Origin: Euglena gracilis
Lineage: Eukaryota; Euglenida; Euglenophyceae; Euglenales
Assembly: GCA_039621445.1 (NCBI GenBank)
Contig: CP154956.1
Span: 78,054,474-78,118,473 of the forward strand
Reading direction: 5' to 3'
Length of the DNA: 64,000 nucleotides
This document shows, piece by piece, positions 23,805-35,379 of this stretch. Under the pieces are notes generated by a model, which was not told where the DNA came from, did not search any database, and saw only the letters and a list, made by a program, of their open reading frames with translations. A program made the translations under genes and the position numbers. The first letter of the stretch is position 1; each line of letters starts with the position of its first letter.

Positions 23805-23980
23805 CCCCGGGACACTTTTCCCGGGCCAAAACCCACCTGTCCACTTTTATCAAAACCCACCCACCCACCCACCCACCAACCCAAAAATCAGCCAAAATCG
23901 GCCGAAAACACTGAAAAATCTTTCCCGGCCCGGCCTTCGGCTGGGCAGAAACCTGACCCATGGCGCACCCCGCGGGGGGG
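23805..23980 (+). repeat. Dispersed repeat, copy 2 of CACTTTTCCC/(CCCA)n family
   Basis: Same ordered words as the copy at 1133-1290, same orientation, inside the ataxin-2 intron between 20.2 and 25.0 kb. A partial relative (CACTTTTCCCGGGCCCAAAA) lies near 6809. Confidence 0.7.
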
Positions 23981-24120
23981 GGGGGGGGTACCGGGGCCCC
24001 AACCCACCTATCCACTCTCGAAACCCCCCCCGGGGGGAGGGGTCACACAGGTGTTAAATGGACCCTGACAGGTTCAAGCAGGACAATCTCCTGGGGGGGG
24101 GGCTGTAATCATTTTGAAAA

Positions 24121-24394
24121 TCTCAACATTATTCCTACTGTGGCTCATTCGGCTGTGGCTGTGGCTCAAAAATTACACACAAAAAATCCCCCTTTCTGGT
24201 ACTGGGACACTGATGTGTTGCCACTGCTCAAGCTTGCGACTGGTAATTCTGCAACTACATCCAAAAATGCCATCATTCCAAGCAGCGAAAGCAGAAAGAG
24301 GCACATCCGAAAGGACAAGGAATTTTACGACACTCTGATGAAGCGCCGTTTGAAGCAATGCCAAAGCAGGGGGGGTCCTCAAAGTATGCAATGA
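24121..24394 (+). other. Protein-like open stretch, unknown
   Basis: Plus-strand frame with IPTVAHSAVAVAQKLHT, FWYWDTDVLPLLKLAT and DKEFYDTLMKRRLKQC. It lacks the GC3 bias of the ataxin-2 exons and is on the opposite strand inside its intron. It may be a remnant of a transposon protein. No family recognised. Confidence 0.25.
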
Positions 24395-25003
24395 AAAAAT
24401 GTAAAAAAAGTGCAACAAGTGAAAAAAAAAATGCAAAAAATACAAGTTGCGTGTAAATTCCTTGAGCTCCCTGGGCTGTACACTTTTTCTGCTGAAGAGG
24501 ACTTGGAAGACTTTCATCTGCTCCAAAAATGCAAAACCAAAGTAAAATGTGGAACAAATTTGCAAAGTAATAAGCTTGATTTACCTAGTTGCATCCACTA
24601 ATATTTCATTATGCAAATGCTGCTTATGTGAAATTGGTCCAAAAATGAGAGTGCACAACTTCCACTTGTCTGCTAGTGGGCAAATTGCCTGTGTAATTGC
24701 CCAAAAATAATCGGAAAGGAAAAATATGCAAAAAAAGGTGAAAGAAACGTGGTTATAAATTATTCATACTGCAAAAAAATGCAAATTAAAATTTTCAACA
24801 TTTTGGGATTATCCCATGGCCCAAAGGCAATGGGAATTCTTTCCTTTCAAAAGGACAGACGGCTACAGGCAAAGCTCAATGTGGCTCCACAGCAGATGCT
24901 TTGCACGTGAGACCCATTCACCCGGCATTTCCCAAGGGCAGTGACGCTTTCGGGAAGGAAAGAAGCCATACATGCCCCACACCTCCGAGTGAAACGACGG
25001 TAC

Positions 25004-25215
25004 CCTTCGCAGTGTCCGCGGCAGCCTGCGGCGTGGGACGGGCCCGGTCTTGGGCCCAGCCCTCGCCCGACAGCACAGGCTGGGGCTGCGCATCTTGCCC
25101 AGCAGCGGCGCAGCGCGGAAGGGCATCGCGGCACACCAGCGGCTTGGGGGGTTTCTTGTCGGCGGGTGCGGCGGGGGCGGGGGCGGGGGCGGCAGCCTTC
25201 TTGGCCACCTCCTCC
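25004..25215 (-). CDS. Ataxin-2 homologue exon: Lys/Ala/Pro linker
   Basis: It begins EEVAKKAAAPAPAPAAPADK. The acceptor is ACACTCACAG. Two donors are possible. GTGTGCC at 25136 fits the gene's donor consensus but leaves the wrong phase for the next exon. GTACCG at 25003 keeps the frame and covers the whole GC-rich island, so I use it. The C-terminal 44 residues depend on that choice. Confidence 0.5.
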
Positions 25216-25655
25216 CTGTGAGTGTGTGCGGGGGGGGGGGCTTGGATGGTGTCCTGCCTCAACGTTGCTGTGGCGGGGCCAGAAAGAAACCTTTTCTCAA
25301 GCTGGGGCTGCAGGCAGGTGATGCTTTGGATGGGACAGGGCTCCAACGGAAGCTCCAAAAGGGCTGAGTTCACCTCAGCCGAGAGGGGACTGCGAACCCC
25401 ACAAGGAAGCGCCAATGGCACACGCAACTAAACTCCACAGGGAAAACGGGTGAAGAAATCGAAGTTCGGCGAAAAGGTCGACATCGGGGAAAATAATTCC
25501 TAACATCCTGGGACCACCACCCAGCCGCCCAAAACATCAAGAAATGCGTGTTTCGAATTTTCGAATGTGTTCTTCAAAATTTTCGACCCCACAATGGTCG
25601 AACGCTGCAGATGGGTCCACCGGCCACACCACCACCGAACCCCTGGACGGCACAC

Positions 25656-25874
25656 TTGGGTTGTGCCGCAGGGACGGGCACCGGGGCGGGGGCGAGAGCG
25701 GGGGCGGGCGTGGGGGTTGGGGCCGGCACAGGCGGCGCCAGCTTGGGGGCCGGCTTGGGGGGCACGGGCGGGGGCAGCGGCATGGAGGCGGCCATGGACA
25801 GCTTCTCCTCCTCCTCCATGTCGCACTCGTCCGCCCAGCAGATGGGCCCCGTGTCTTGGTGGCGGCAGGCGGTG
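25656..25874 (-). CDS. Ataxin-2 homologue exon: acidic patch and Pro-rich tract
   Basis: Seventy-two codons with one phase base before and two after. It has a Cys/Trp-containing start, the acidic patch DMEEEEKLSM, then PPPVPPKPAPKLAPP and further Pro/Ala/Val. Third-position GC is near 100 per cent. The acceptor is CGTCGTTCAG and the donor GTGTGCC. It is probably a disordered linker of the kind that drives ataxin-2 condensation, which is inference. Confidence 0.6.
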
Positions 25875-26190
25875 CTGAACGACGCCCCCCCCCCCCAAGC
25901 CAGCATCTGGCTGGATCGTGGAACGGGTAGCGTCCACTCTGACCGTTGCTTGTGCAGCGCTGGACCTGAAACCGAGGCTGTGATCCATGCGGTGCCTGGG
26001 CTGCTGGAAGTCCCAAAGACATTTTTACATCAAAATTAAATGCAAATTATGAATTACACACTTACAATGAAATGGAATGTACCGGACAAGCAAAAATTAA
26101 TAAAAAATGAATAAAATAAATAAAATAACATAAAATAAATAAATAGATAATAAAAAAAAGTTCGTGCACTCCAGAGCACGGCCTGGGCAC

Positions 26191-26315
26191 AGAGGCAGCA
26201 GTGGCCGAGAGGCGGGGGCGCTGGTGGGCTCCAGGAGGTTCCTCTCCACCTCCGCAGAGGAGAGCGCCGTGGCGGGAATGGGTTTGGCCGCGTGCACCGC
26301 CTGGGCCATGAACTC
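26191..26315 (-). CDS. Ataxin-2 homologue exon: linker helix
   Basis: Forty-one codons plus two bases, beginning EFMAQAVHAAKPIPA and containing SSAEVERNLLEP. The acceptor is CCTCCCTGCAG. The donor I prefer is GTGCCCAGG because it gives the phase the next exon needs, but in-frame GTGGAG is an alternative. The region is GC-rich on an A/T-rich background. No domain recognised. Confidence 0.6.
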
Positions 26316-26516
26316 CTGCAGGGAGGGGGGTTCTGTCGAAAATTTGTCGCCCAGAAGGTGAAGATCAATGAAAATGCAGAAAAAAGACACAAAAAAAGGA
26401 AAATCCTGTACTTATTAGCTAATTAAAATAAATTTATTTAAATTTATTTATATTTAAATCAATTGATGAAAATAATTGATTTAATTATCCATTTATTTGT
26501 ATTAATTACTATTATT

Positions 26517-28347
26517 TACAGCCGGTTGCAAAAATAATGGCTCACTGCCTCAAGATGAATTGCCGCCTGTCTCATTGTGCATTGCCTTTGATCTCAAAAT
26601 TAATGGCCACCCGTCTCAAAATTTTTTCCATTGTCTCAAAAAGTCATTTGGCGGGACCTCAAAGAGTATTGTGAAAAATTTCTCCAGGCAGCAAGTGTTC
26701 CCTTCAACCGGGATGGTGCGTTTCTTTTGCGGGTCTGGCATTTTATTGTGAGACAAGTGGCATTTAGTTTTGAGAAAATTGTGGTCGCACCTGTCAATTC
26801 GCTTGATAGATCAGGGGGGATCTACCAAACTGAGGGATTGCAGCGGCAACACTAACCGCTGATGCATTGGCAACGTTCACAGCCTGCGTTGTTTCTGCTG
26901 TGCCGGCAATGCACAAATTAGAACAGCGCAACTGCCGGGACACCACATGGCATGAACCCTTTCCATGTGGCGAGAATCCCCCTTCAGGTTATCCAATAAA
27001 GTTAGGGTCACCGGCGATGGTACATCAGTTTTAAAACGAAAAAAAGGAGTGTTCCCGTGACGTCCCGTGACCCCCCCCCCCGTGACCTGGCCTACGACCC
27101 TTTTCAGCCAATTTTTCTGCGAAATTTATGGGCCAATGACGCTTAATTTGATGATATTTTCAGGTGGATTCTGACTTTTAAGACATAAATTTTCAAATTT
27201 GGGGTTAGTGTCTCCTAATTTTGATGCCAAAATCCTAATTTCAGGTGTGGTGAATTCCAAATTTATGGAAATTTCTTTCAAATTTTTGGGCTTGGGATTC
27301 CTAATTCGGCCACCGAAAATGTGGTGTTCCCCCATGACCCTCGTGACCCTTCCCGTGACCCCCCCCATGACCCAAACCACCCCCAGTCAAAGAAAGTCAC
27401 CCGACAGCCCCGTCAAAAGGGCTGGCCAACACATTGTGCCCATGACGAGCATAACCATGCCCCCCCCCCCCCCGAGCCATTCTGATCCACGGGACCCTTT
27501 AAGGCCCAATATGGTAACAGTGGGGGAGGGGGGACTGGGGGACCTGGGCCCCCCAAGGTATTCCCATTCCCATACCTCGGGCAGTTCGAAAAAGGGTCAT
27601 TTTTGGCAACTCTTTTTTTGGATGTTCACAAAAAAAATGGTCAATTTCAGCACATTTGCCAAAAAGCAATTTTTTGAAAACGTCCAAAACACGTCGATTT
27701 TTGAACACTTTTTCGGAACCTTCTGCATAAAAAGTGCTATGACAATGAGCTACCGGGGGGGGGGGGCTAGATAAAATTAGAACCGACAAAATTGGAAGCC
27801 GAAAAAATTGGTGCCAAACCTAAAAACGAACAATAAAGAATTGGCAGGGGTTTTTTTGCGGGGGGAGAGCTTTGCACCATCCACCTGAGCACTAGAGATA
27901 AGGGGGGAGGGGCAGCTCCTCCCTGGGGGTGGTTGGCCGGTGGTTTCAAAAAAGGGCCGGAAAAATTTGGCAGGATTTCTGTATGCCAATTTTTTCCCAG
28001 TCAATTTTTTTGGCCTCCAATTCCCCCCCCCCCCCCCGGTATTCCCGTCCCTGGGAAGAGCTGAATAGCTCTGGGGGGAGGGGGGGGCTTGGTATTCAGA
28101 TCACACATTTGAGGAGAAATGAGACACTTGTGAAATAGAAACCTGTTTGACAAACGGAATGTCATGTGGGCATTTTTTATGAGAAAATTGCATTTATTTT
28201 CACACAATAGGCAATTGTTTTGAGAAAAGTGGCAGTAATTTGGAGAAAAGTGGCAGTTATTTAGAGAAAATTGACCAGTTAGAGTTGAGAAACGTGGCAA
28301 TTATTTTGATCCCGGATACACATTCATTCCGCAACCGGCTGTAAATA
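26517..28347. mobile_element. Candidate element with ACAGCCGGTTGC ends and subterminal repeats
   Basis: TTTACAGCCGGTTGC at 26515 is repeated inverted at 28333-28347. Just inside both ends are clusters of a TTTTGAGAAAAxTGGCA-like word (26560-26790 and 28110-28300), in opposite orientation. Such subterminal clusters are common in DNA transposons. The interior has no transposase; it holds the 27.06-27.39 repeat. Confidence 0.5.
27060..27390 (+). repeat. Dispersed repeat copy 1, CCCGTGACC ... CCTAATTxGGCCACxGAAAA
   Basis: Shared in order with 61215-61525: C-run, ACC(T)GGCCTA/ACCTAAGACCC, GCCAATTTTT, TAATTTGA, AATATTCAGGT, TTCCTAATT, CCACYGAAAATGTGG and CCATGACC(C/T)(A/G)AACCACCCCC. The regular CCTAATTT spacing of about 30-45 bp suggests an internal repeat. 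Confidence 0.7.
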
Positions 28348-28364
28348 TTGATTGATTGATTGAC

Positions 28365-28396
<32 letters not shown>

Positions 28397-28460
28397 CGAT
28401 CGATCGATCGACCGATTGATCGATCAATCGATTGATCAATCAACCAATCAATCAATCAAT

Positions 28461-28525
<65 letters not shown>

Positions 28526-28535
28526 ATATTTATAT
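28345..28535. repeat. Palindromic tetranucleotide array GATT-GATC-AATC-AAGC-AATC
   Basis: GATT units change to GATC near 28395, then to AATC near 28435, then AAGC (28462-28492), then AATC again. Left GATT and right AATC blocks are complementary, so the array can fold back on itself. Confidence 0.9.
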
Positions 28536-28884
28536 TTTAGTAAAAAGATAAAATAGGCAACATCCTTACAAAATGAATCATGCTGTCTTTTGCAAGGTCC
28601 CAAGTTTTGAAGTGGAAAAAAATCTGAAGCAAACCAGGGGGGAGAACAATTCAGTCCCCTCCCGTGCTGGTTGTTAATTACAAGAGAATTTTTCCGCCAA
28701 ATGTTGGGACATGAGAACCCCTTAATTTGATGAGAACATCAAAAATACAAAAATCGGGGGATGCGAAAAGAACCCACACACATGTGGAGATTCCCCCACA
28801 GGGAGGGAAGCAACCAGGACTCGTCAAAAAAAAAATACTGCCCCCTCCCCACCGGTCACGTGCGGCACAGTGCGAGGGGCACAC

Positions 28885-28990
28885 CGTCGGGTCAGCCTGC
28901 TTGGCGACCTTGGGTGGGGGTGCTGCGGCCGCGAGGGGGGCGGGGGCAGGCGGCGCTGGCTGCTGCCCCCGCTTGTAAGGTGGAACGTAC
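28885..28990 (-). CDS. Ataxin-2 homologue exon: YVPPYKRG and Pro/Ala linker
   Basis: Thirty-five codons after one phase base. It opens YVPPYKRGQQ, like the R(Y)(I/V)PPxxR segment after LsmAD in animals and plants, then runs into Pro/Ala repeats. The acceptor follows a pyrimidine tract (CCCTCCGCACCAG) and the donor is GTGTGCC. A 4.7/29.0-kb dispersed repeat flanks it on the upstream side. Confidence 0.75.
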
Positions 28991-29019
28991 CTGGTGCGGA
29001 GGGCGCAGAATGTGCAACC

Positions 29020-29260
29020 ATACAATTTTCTAGCAACCCCGGGGGGATCATTTCCACTCTTCAAAAACCAGTCACTCGCTTTTCTCTTCGGAAACCCCCC
29101 CGGGGGTCGGCCACTCTGGAATCCAAGGGAAAAATGACCACAAACGCCGACCCACACCTCGGGAAGGGGTCCAGGCAAAAAAAAAACCAGTCAGTCACTC
29201 TGAAAAAAACCAGTCACCCACCCGGGGGGGGGGGCCGGCCAGTGACCAAGAGACTGGATG
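29020..29260 (+). repeat. Dispersed repeat copy 2 (ATCATTTCCACTC ... CCAGTCACCCAC)
   Basis: Same ordered blocks and orientation as 4685-4990, shorter by about 60 bp. Lies in the intron immediately upstream of the ataxin-2 exon at 28885-28990. Confidence 0.7.
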
Positions 29261-30157
29261 CTTGTGACTCCAGTGTTCCGAGGGTTCATCAAGCCTGTGT
29301 GAGAGAAAGGAATGTGCTACAAATCGCTGCACGGCAAAAGCTCTGAGCTGAGGGTTAACAGGACGAGTTGCCCAGGGGTTACGTGAGAAACAGGTTCCTT
29401 ATTGTCAACCCCAAAGGTGGGGGGCTTTGGCCGTGGGACGCCAGCCCCCAGGGAGTCAGTTTTTGGGTGCCGGCTGGCCTAACCAGAAAAAACCCATGGA
29501 AAAAAAAAACTCGGGGCAGCCAGCGCGCCATGTGTTATGTGTGCCATGGCAAACACCCCAAAACCTGCTTGTGAAGGGAGGGGATCGAATTCTCCCAGCC
29601 TGCCCATGGCACCCACATCCTTGCGAATATGATAATAACAAATCATCTGTAGGATCACAACCAATTTTGGAGCCTTAACCTTATAAACTTCATTAACCCC
29701 CCCCAGATCTCCCATATCTGTTTTCTATTTAATCTATTTTCCAATTTAAAACCATACTTGTTCAAGAAATTGCACCAGTAGCAATTTCCAGCAATTTCCA
29801 GAACTGTGCACCAGCTTTTAAAAAAAAATGCATTGATCTTGGCCTGCTTTTGCTGAAAATTCGATTGGATTCTGGGTCACAGGGTGATCACAATTAATGG
29901 GGGAGCATTGCTTCAAAACACCATGGCTTGGCAACCTCTGCATTTGTACACACTTGCCTGGAGCCCCCGAACTGAGCTCTTGCAGAGTCGGGGTGGGGCG
30001 TGGAGGCGGTTCCGGCCGGAAGACTGAGCTGTGTCTGCGGAAAGGTGTGAAAAGGTCGTGTCGCCTGTCATCGGCCGGCGCAATATGTTGATATGAGAAC
30101 CGGGAAGCACGGGCGTCGGTGTGCCACCACGGCGCGCGCGGGAGGGGTGGGGCACAC

Positions 30158-30246
30158 AATTCCTCCTCGTCGTAGTCCCGCTCCATCTGCTGGTTCCGTT
30201 CCATGAGGTACTGCACGTTGTGGCGGATCTTGTCGTCACCGATTCC
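30158..30246 (-). CDS. Ataxin-2 homologue exon: LsmAD end
   Basis: Twenty-nine codons plus two bases, beginning GIGDDKIRHNVQYLMERNQ and ending in the acidic run DYDEEE. Homologues end LsmAD with an N-H/Q-xxERxxxxxxDEEExY pattern. The acceptor is ACGGCGCTGCAG and the donor GTGTGCC. The joint makes EEELYVPP with the next exon. Third-position GC is about 80 per cent, in contrast to the flanking intron. Confidence 0.8.
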
Positions 30247-30833
30247 CTGCAGCGCCGTCAGAGCAAATCAGAGCATGGGACACACACTGCGAATCCTGTT
30301 CCGTGCAGTGCAAAAAAAACAAATCCTCCGAAAGGCATTCTCCAAAACTGGAGGGTCGCCATCCACCCCTTAACTTCCCCGGGGGTGGGCTTGAGAGGAC
30401 TATTTGGCTGGTTGGTCAGGGGCTTAAAATTTGGGGTCAAAGATGTTTTTGGTTCAACGCGCCGAAAATTGAGGGGATTTCCCTCTTTGGGGTACCCACT
30501 CGGTCTGACGAACCCTCGGGAAGGGGAGGGATGTGAGGCAGAGACCAAACCCCCCCCCCCAACCCTCCCTGCTTGGGTCACCAACCTTAAGATACCTTAA
30601 GAAACAAGGGATGCATTTATTGCATTTGTTGTTTTGTATCGAATGAGCATTCCCATGGTCCCCCTCAAAGCCCTTTCCATCGGGTTGGTATCCTCTGCGG
30701 TCCAAATCGGGCGCTGTTGCACACCAATGAAGCTGAAAATAATCATTCAAATGAAACTGCGGAACTCGGCAGGCAAGGGAAAAATAAGTCCAGAATAAAG
30801 CACCCCTGCCCCCCCCCGACTTTTGCAACACAC

Positions 30834-30953
30834 CTTCTCGATCTCTTTGGCCAATCGTTCGGCTTCACGGATCTCCTTCGCCGAAAATTGCTTGTGATCC
30901 AGTCGGGTAGTGTACAAGTTTTCATCAAAAGTCGTGCGATAACCAAACCGGCG
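30834..30953 (-). CDS. Ataxin-2 homologue exon: LsmAD domain
   Basis: Forty codons in one open exon. It begins RRFGYRTTFDENLYTTRLD, which matches YGVxSTYDExLYTT of LsmAD, and ends REAERLAKEIEK, which matches the conserved REARAxxLAxEIE helix. Acceptor CATCTGCAG and donor GTGTGTT are clear, phase 0 to 0. LsmAD helps place ataxin-2 in RNA-granule complexes. This is the single most diagnostic exon of the gene. Confidence 0.9.
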
Positions 30954-31009
30954 CTGCAGATGCACATTTGAGATGCATTCATGGCAAATCAACTCCCCCT
31001 CCCCCCACA

Positions 31010-32060
31010 ACCTCTATCAATGAAATAAAAAAAAATCCTTGATTCCAGACATTCCCCTATCCACAAAGCACATTTCGCAAACCCGTAAGGACACACACAA
31101 GTCAAAACAAAATCACATGAAAGCATGAGTAAACTGATTGCGAAAAAAATAAAGCATAGACAGCCAAACCCCCATCAACAACTTCCACCACTTGCAAAAA
31201 AAAACCAATAACCAACCTCCCTGGGCCAAGCAGAACAGGAGGGGTGCAAATTGCACTTGAAATTATCAAAATCCTGAAAATTTCACTTTTTGATTAATTT
31301 GAAAAATATGTCCCTGACCTGAAGAATTGAACTGCAATTGGGATTTTCGCAACTTGGCATTGTGTAATGTCATTTTGAGGGGGAGGAGGAAAGTTGACCC
31401 GCATTATTTTTGAATTTTTGCACATATTATATTATTTCAAAAATGCATATTTTGCGCTTTTTGCACATTTTTTTTGCTTGAATTATTCAGTTTTCTGTGC
31501 TTTTTTTTGGGATTTTCGCCTTGTTATAAGGGCTTCCATAGGCTCAAAAAAAAGCTGATTTGAAATAAAAAGACATGTTTAAAATGCATCCCAACAAAGC
31601 AAGGCATGTGATTTTCTGGTGAACACAGACAAAAAATTAGGAGCACACAGGATAAAATTTTGGGTGTACACATTAAATGTGGTGTATACAACTGCAAACA
31701 ACAAACTACAAAGTGCAATCAGTTTTTCTCCACAGTTGAAAGAAATTTGATTCCACAAAACTCAAATTTAGGAAAAGGAAGCAGAATCGGCAGGCGGAAA
31801 AATTCATAAAAGAGCCTAAAACTTCTGGTAAAAGAACCAGGGGACCACGTTTGCTTTGCACCGACCCCAGGGGAGGGGCACTTTCCCATTCCAAAAAAAA
31901 ACTAAACAGAAAAACAATCACCCAATTGCAACCTGCCCTGGGGGGGGTCTGTAACTCCAAAAAAAAAAGCCTAAAAACTATAGATTCTGGCCAAAATCTC
32001 AAAAACAATCGCGCCGGGTGTGGCAGTTTCCAGACCGACCGCTCAGGGGGGGGTCTGGAG
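31010..32060 (+). other. Intron stretch without recognised features
   Basis: A/T-rich, with no splice-consistent coding islands and no terminal inverted repeats that I can see. It separates the LsmAD exon from a MITE. Confidence 0.4.
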
Positions 32061-32640
32061 CAGGATTTTCTTAAGACCGGGGGAAGGGGGCCCACCCCAC
32101 CCCCCCCCGGGGGAAGGCCCCCCACCCCCGGGGGGGGGGGGGGGGGGGTGTCCCAGGGGACCCACGAAAAAATGGCCGAAAAAATCGCAAAAGTGCTAAA
32201 AATAGCACTTTTCAAAAAATTCGGCGCCTTCGGCGCCGAAAAGTATATACCACCCCCCTTAGTTGCACTAAGGCTTCTTGTCTGTTTATGGCCGGCGCTA
32301 ACTTCGCTTCTGGCCCAGTTTGCTGCGTGGTGAGTGGCCAGGGACCCCTTACACCAGTCCTCTTTTGTTGCTCCCCCTGGCCGGGTGAGTAACTCTGGTG
32401 TAATTCCAGCGCTGTAGGGACATACACTCACCTTGTGTGGTTGGTGTGGTTCCCGTGGGTGGGTCTACACCCTTGCGCCCCAGTGCTGCTCTTGCCTCCT
32501 GCCCTCTTCCCACTTTTCTGTGGGGGGATGCATGGCGCAGGCACCCACCCCCCCCCTCCGGGGGGACCCCCCCAGGGGGGGGCTCGGCCGGACCCACCCA
32601 CCCTACCCCCCCCTCGCCCTAACCCCCCCCCTCCCCCCCC
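32061..32640 (+). mobile_element. CAGGATT MITE, interrupted or truncated copy
   Basis: It starts CAGGATTTTCTTAAGACC and follows the order of the 16862 element as far as the GGCGCC palindrome and AAGTATAT (32252). About 280 unrelated bp follow (32264-32540), then the family's GGCTCGGCCGGACCCACCCACC block. It reads as a copy split by an insertion. The insert resembles 1294-1357. No target duplication found. Confidence 0.55.
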
Positions 32641-32888
32641 AGTAGAAGCAATTGGCTCCATAGAAGCACTGTGAAAAACACAGCATACTACACCTATTTT
32701 ATAAGGTTTGATTTGCCTTTTAAAGCGAACATCTTCAATGGTATGGTTTGGACCCCAGTGTTTAACAAGAAGTCCCAAAGCCAAATCTGACTGTGCTTTA
32801 GCGCAACGTGGGAATAGCTTAAGGATGCCATGCACAATTGCATCGAGGATTCATTCCAACCAGCACCTGCAGTATTCACAATACACAC

Positions 32889-32934
32889 CGCATTTTCACC
32901 AAATTGGTCCCAAGTTGTGTTGTTCTTGTAACAG
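32889..32934 (-). CDS. Ataxin-2 homologue exon: WDQFGEN
   Basis: Forty-six nt coding CYKNNTTWDQFGENA. The family has GWDQFxxNE or GWDPNDMFRYNE at this point, just before the LsmAD start. The acceptor is TTTGTGGTTTCAG and the donor GTGTGT. It ends in phase 0, as the next exon requires. Confidence 0.8.
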
Positions 32935-33116
32935 CTGAAACCACAAAAAGAGAGAAGCCCCAAATCTGCTGGTGCATATTGGAAAAAAAAATAATAATAA
33001 CAATAATAAATGAGCCAAAAAATACGCAAATATAGCCGGAACCATATAAGAAAACATCAATAGCAACGCTTTTATGTGACTTGGGTCATGATGATCCCAC
33101 AAACAATCACATTAAG

Positions 33117-33515
33117 GGATTTTCTCAAGGACCCCCCCCCCCGGGGGGTACCGCAGGCCGGCTGGAAAAAATGTGTTGGTTGGAAAAAGGTACTGGCTGG
33201 ACACCCCTCCCTTGGGGGTGGGGGTTTCAGGGGAGGGGGTCCGGCCAGCTGGGAGCTGGACCCGGCGGGTACCCCAAAAATGCCCCCAAAAGCCCAAATC
33301 CAGCTGGGTTGGCCTTTTTCAGCCAAAATTGGAGGTGAAAACCCAAAAAAAACCAAAAATGCCATTTTTTTGGCCATTTTTTATTTTTTTAAAAAATATT
33401 CGGCGCTTTGCATCGAATTTTTTTGGTCCAGCAAGGCTTCGCCGGGCTGGCCTGAAACTTATTTCAGCGAACCCCCCGGCGGCCCCACCTCCGGCTTAAG
33501 GAAACCCCTCAGGTG
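33117..33515 (+). repeat. GGxTTTCTxAAG-ended element copy
   Basis: Left AGGGATTTTCTCAAGGACC and right CTTAAGGAAACCCCT are inverted. The interior has CCGGCTGGAAAAA and GGTCCAGCAAGGCTTCGCC modules shared with 37655-37905. No convincing target duplication. Confidence 0.55.
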
Positions 33516-34595
33516 TCATGGCTCCAATAGAGTCCTGTAAACAGGGGGAGAAGGTCATTAGAAGTAGCCTGGCAGGTAACCTCTGAAAACCCAATGTGGA
33601 ACAAGCAAGATGAGGAAAAAGTGAAATGGAGGGAGCCTTGAAAGGGGACGACCAGGGAGTTAAGTGAGAGGGGGGGAAAGCCGGATCCCCCCCCCTCCAG
33701 GAGGGAGGGGGGGGTCAACCACCCAAGGGAAAAAAATCCGACATGAAACGCCGAAATTTCTTGACCAGCACCAAAAAGTCTCTGTTTATGGATTTGTCAT
33801 TTCTTTGCAAGAAGCAGTCAATTCAAAAAAAAAACTCAAAAAAATTCCAAAAATACAGGCTCCCAACTGTGAACGGTACACAGGCCAAAGAAAAACACCA
33901 AAACTGGGTCTGCCCTGGGTCTCAACAAGAGCAGATGACGCAGGTCCTAACAGGGTCGAGGAGGGTTCAAAGGGTCAAAAAAGGTGGGTTTCGAAATCGG
34001 GTGTCAACGTATTAACGATTGTTCAATGGAACGTTTTGCACATGTGCGTTGAAAATTGGAAAACTTGAGTGCGAGTTAGCCGCCTAAGCCCCACAATGAC
34101 GACCAGTGATTTTTCACTGAAAGTTAATTTAAAAAAAAAACGGCCTTCCTCTCAAACTCAGTGGGCTACGTTTTTTGTACAATGCGTGCTACAAGTGTTT
34201 TAGAAGGTGAGTCAAGATGAATGATATCTATGATGACCAGACACAATGGCTGATGCTTGTGAGAATGCATTTTCACCCTGTCTTTTCAGTCTGTTGTCCC
34301 ATGACATTTCCTTCAATTTCTTTTACGTATGGTCAAATAAATCGAAGCGAAAAAAAAAAAACGAACGATTAATTGACGAACCCGCAATCATTCCGATTTA
34401 CGACAAAAGAGTTAAATACACAATTTTCTCACCAAATACAATGGCATGCAACTTGGCTTGGATTGCTGGAGGCTTGCTAAACTTAGTCTTGGGAATACAT
34501 TCTGGGAAAAGCAAATAATCCTTCACGGAAGAAGATGGTGACATGAAACACACTCAAGGTCAGCATCCGAGGCACCGGCGGTCAGAAAACTGCAC

Positions 34596-34662
34596 GGCTG
34601 CAGTTCGCGCTCCATGCCCCCCAGGCCGTGGTGACCAGTGATATCACCATCCGTGAAGAACC
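34596..34662 (-). CDS. Ataxin-2 homologue exon: FTDxxI and REL segment
   Basis: Sixty-seven nt coding FFTDGDITGHHGLGG then MERELQP. This corresponds to the family's FTDxxIS motif followed by the (R/K)ELxPW motif before LsmAD. The acceptor is GATGTGTTTTCAG and the donor GTGCAG. Both phases match. A C-tract TA element begins only 23 nt upstream in the intron. Confidence 0.8.
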
Positions 34663-34685
34663 CTGAAAACACATCACAAAAACTA

Positions 34686-35107
34686 CCCGCCCCCCCCTTG
34701 TCCACCGACCGGGTTCCTGCAACCCCCGACCAGGGGGGGTGGTCGTACACCCCCCCCAACCTGCAACCCCCGACCGGGGGGTGGTCGTACCACTAGGGGC
34801 CAAAACAAAACCAAAAGCCAAAAAAGGTGCAATTTCATAACGGTAATATTTCTCCCCATTAGGTGAGGGACCAATGCCATCACTACACTCAAACAAAACA
34901 GCACTCCCCGGAGGGAACATGACGAACACTCAATGGACAGGAAACACGGGAAAAAAGCTGGTCAATAAGCACATGAGAGGAAAAATTTTGGTGGTCACCT
35001 GCAACCCCCGACCAGGGAGGGTGGTCGTACACCCCCCTCAACCTGCAACCCCCGACCGGGGGGTGGTCGGTATATAGGGGTGGTCGGTGGACAAGGGGGG
35101 GGGCGGG
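34686..35107. mobile_element. C-tract TA element, TTGTCCACCGACC family
   Basis: Left CCCGCCCCCCCCTTGTCCACCGACC and right GGTCGGTGGACAAGGGGGGGGGCGGG are inverted repeats, flanked by TA (34684 and 35108). Inside, a block with CAACCCCCGACC and GGTGGTCGTACACCCCCC occurs twice in the same orientation (34717-34795 and 35001-35069). Inserted 22 nt from an ataxin-2 exon. Confidence 0.8.
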
Positions 35108-35379
35108 TAAGGCCCAACGATGGCTAACGGCCGTGACAAAGAGCTAATTGTCTAAGTGTGTGGTGCCCAAGTGGTGGGCTGTGCCCAAATAAGTGTCACA
35201 CCCCGGGGAGGCCAAAGTGAAGTCTAAAGAAGTCCAAAAAGCCACTTTTCACTGAAACGATTTCGGGTAGTGCCCAAATAAGTATCACACCCTTGACGGT
35301 CCGAAACTGCGGTCCAATAATGTGCGAGCCCCGTGCACTTAAATGGGGGATTTACAAATTGAATCCCTCCACACAGGAA

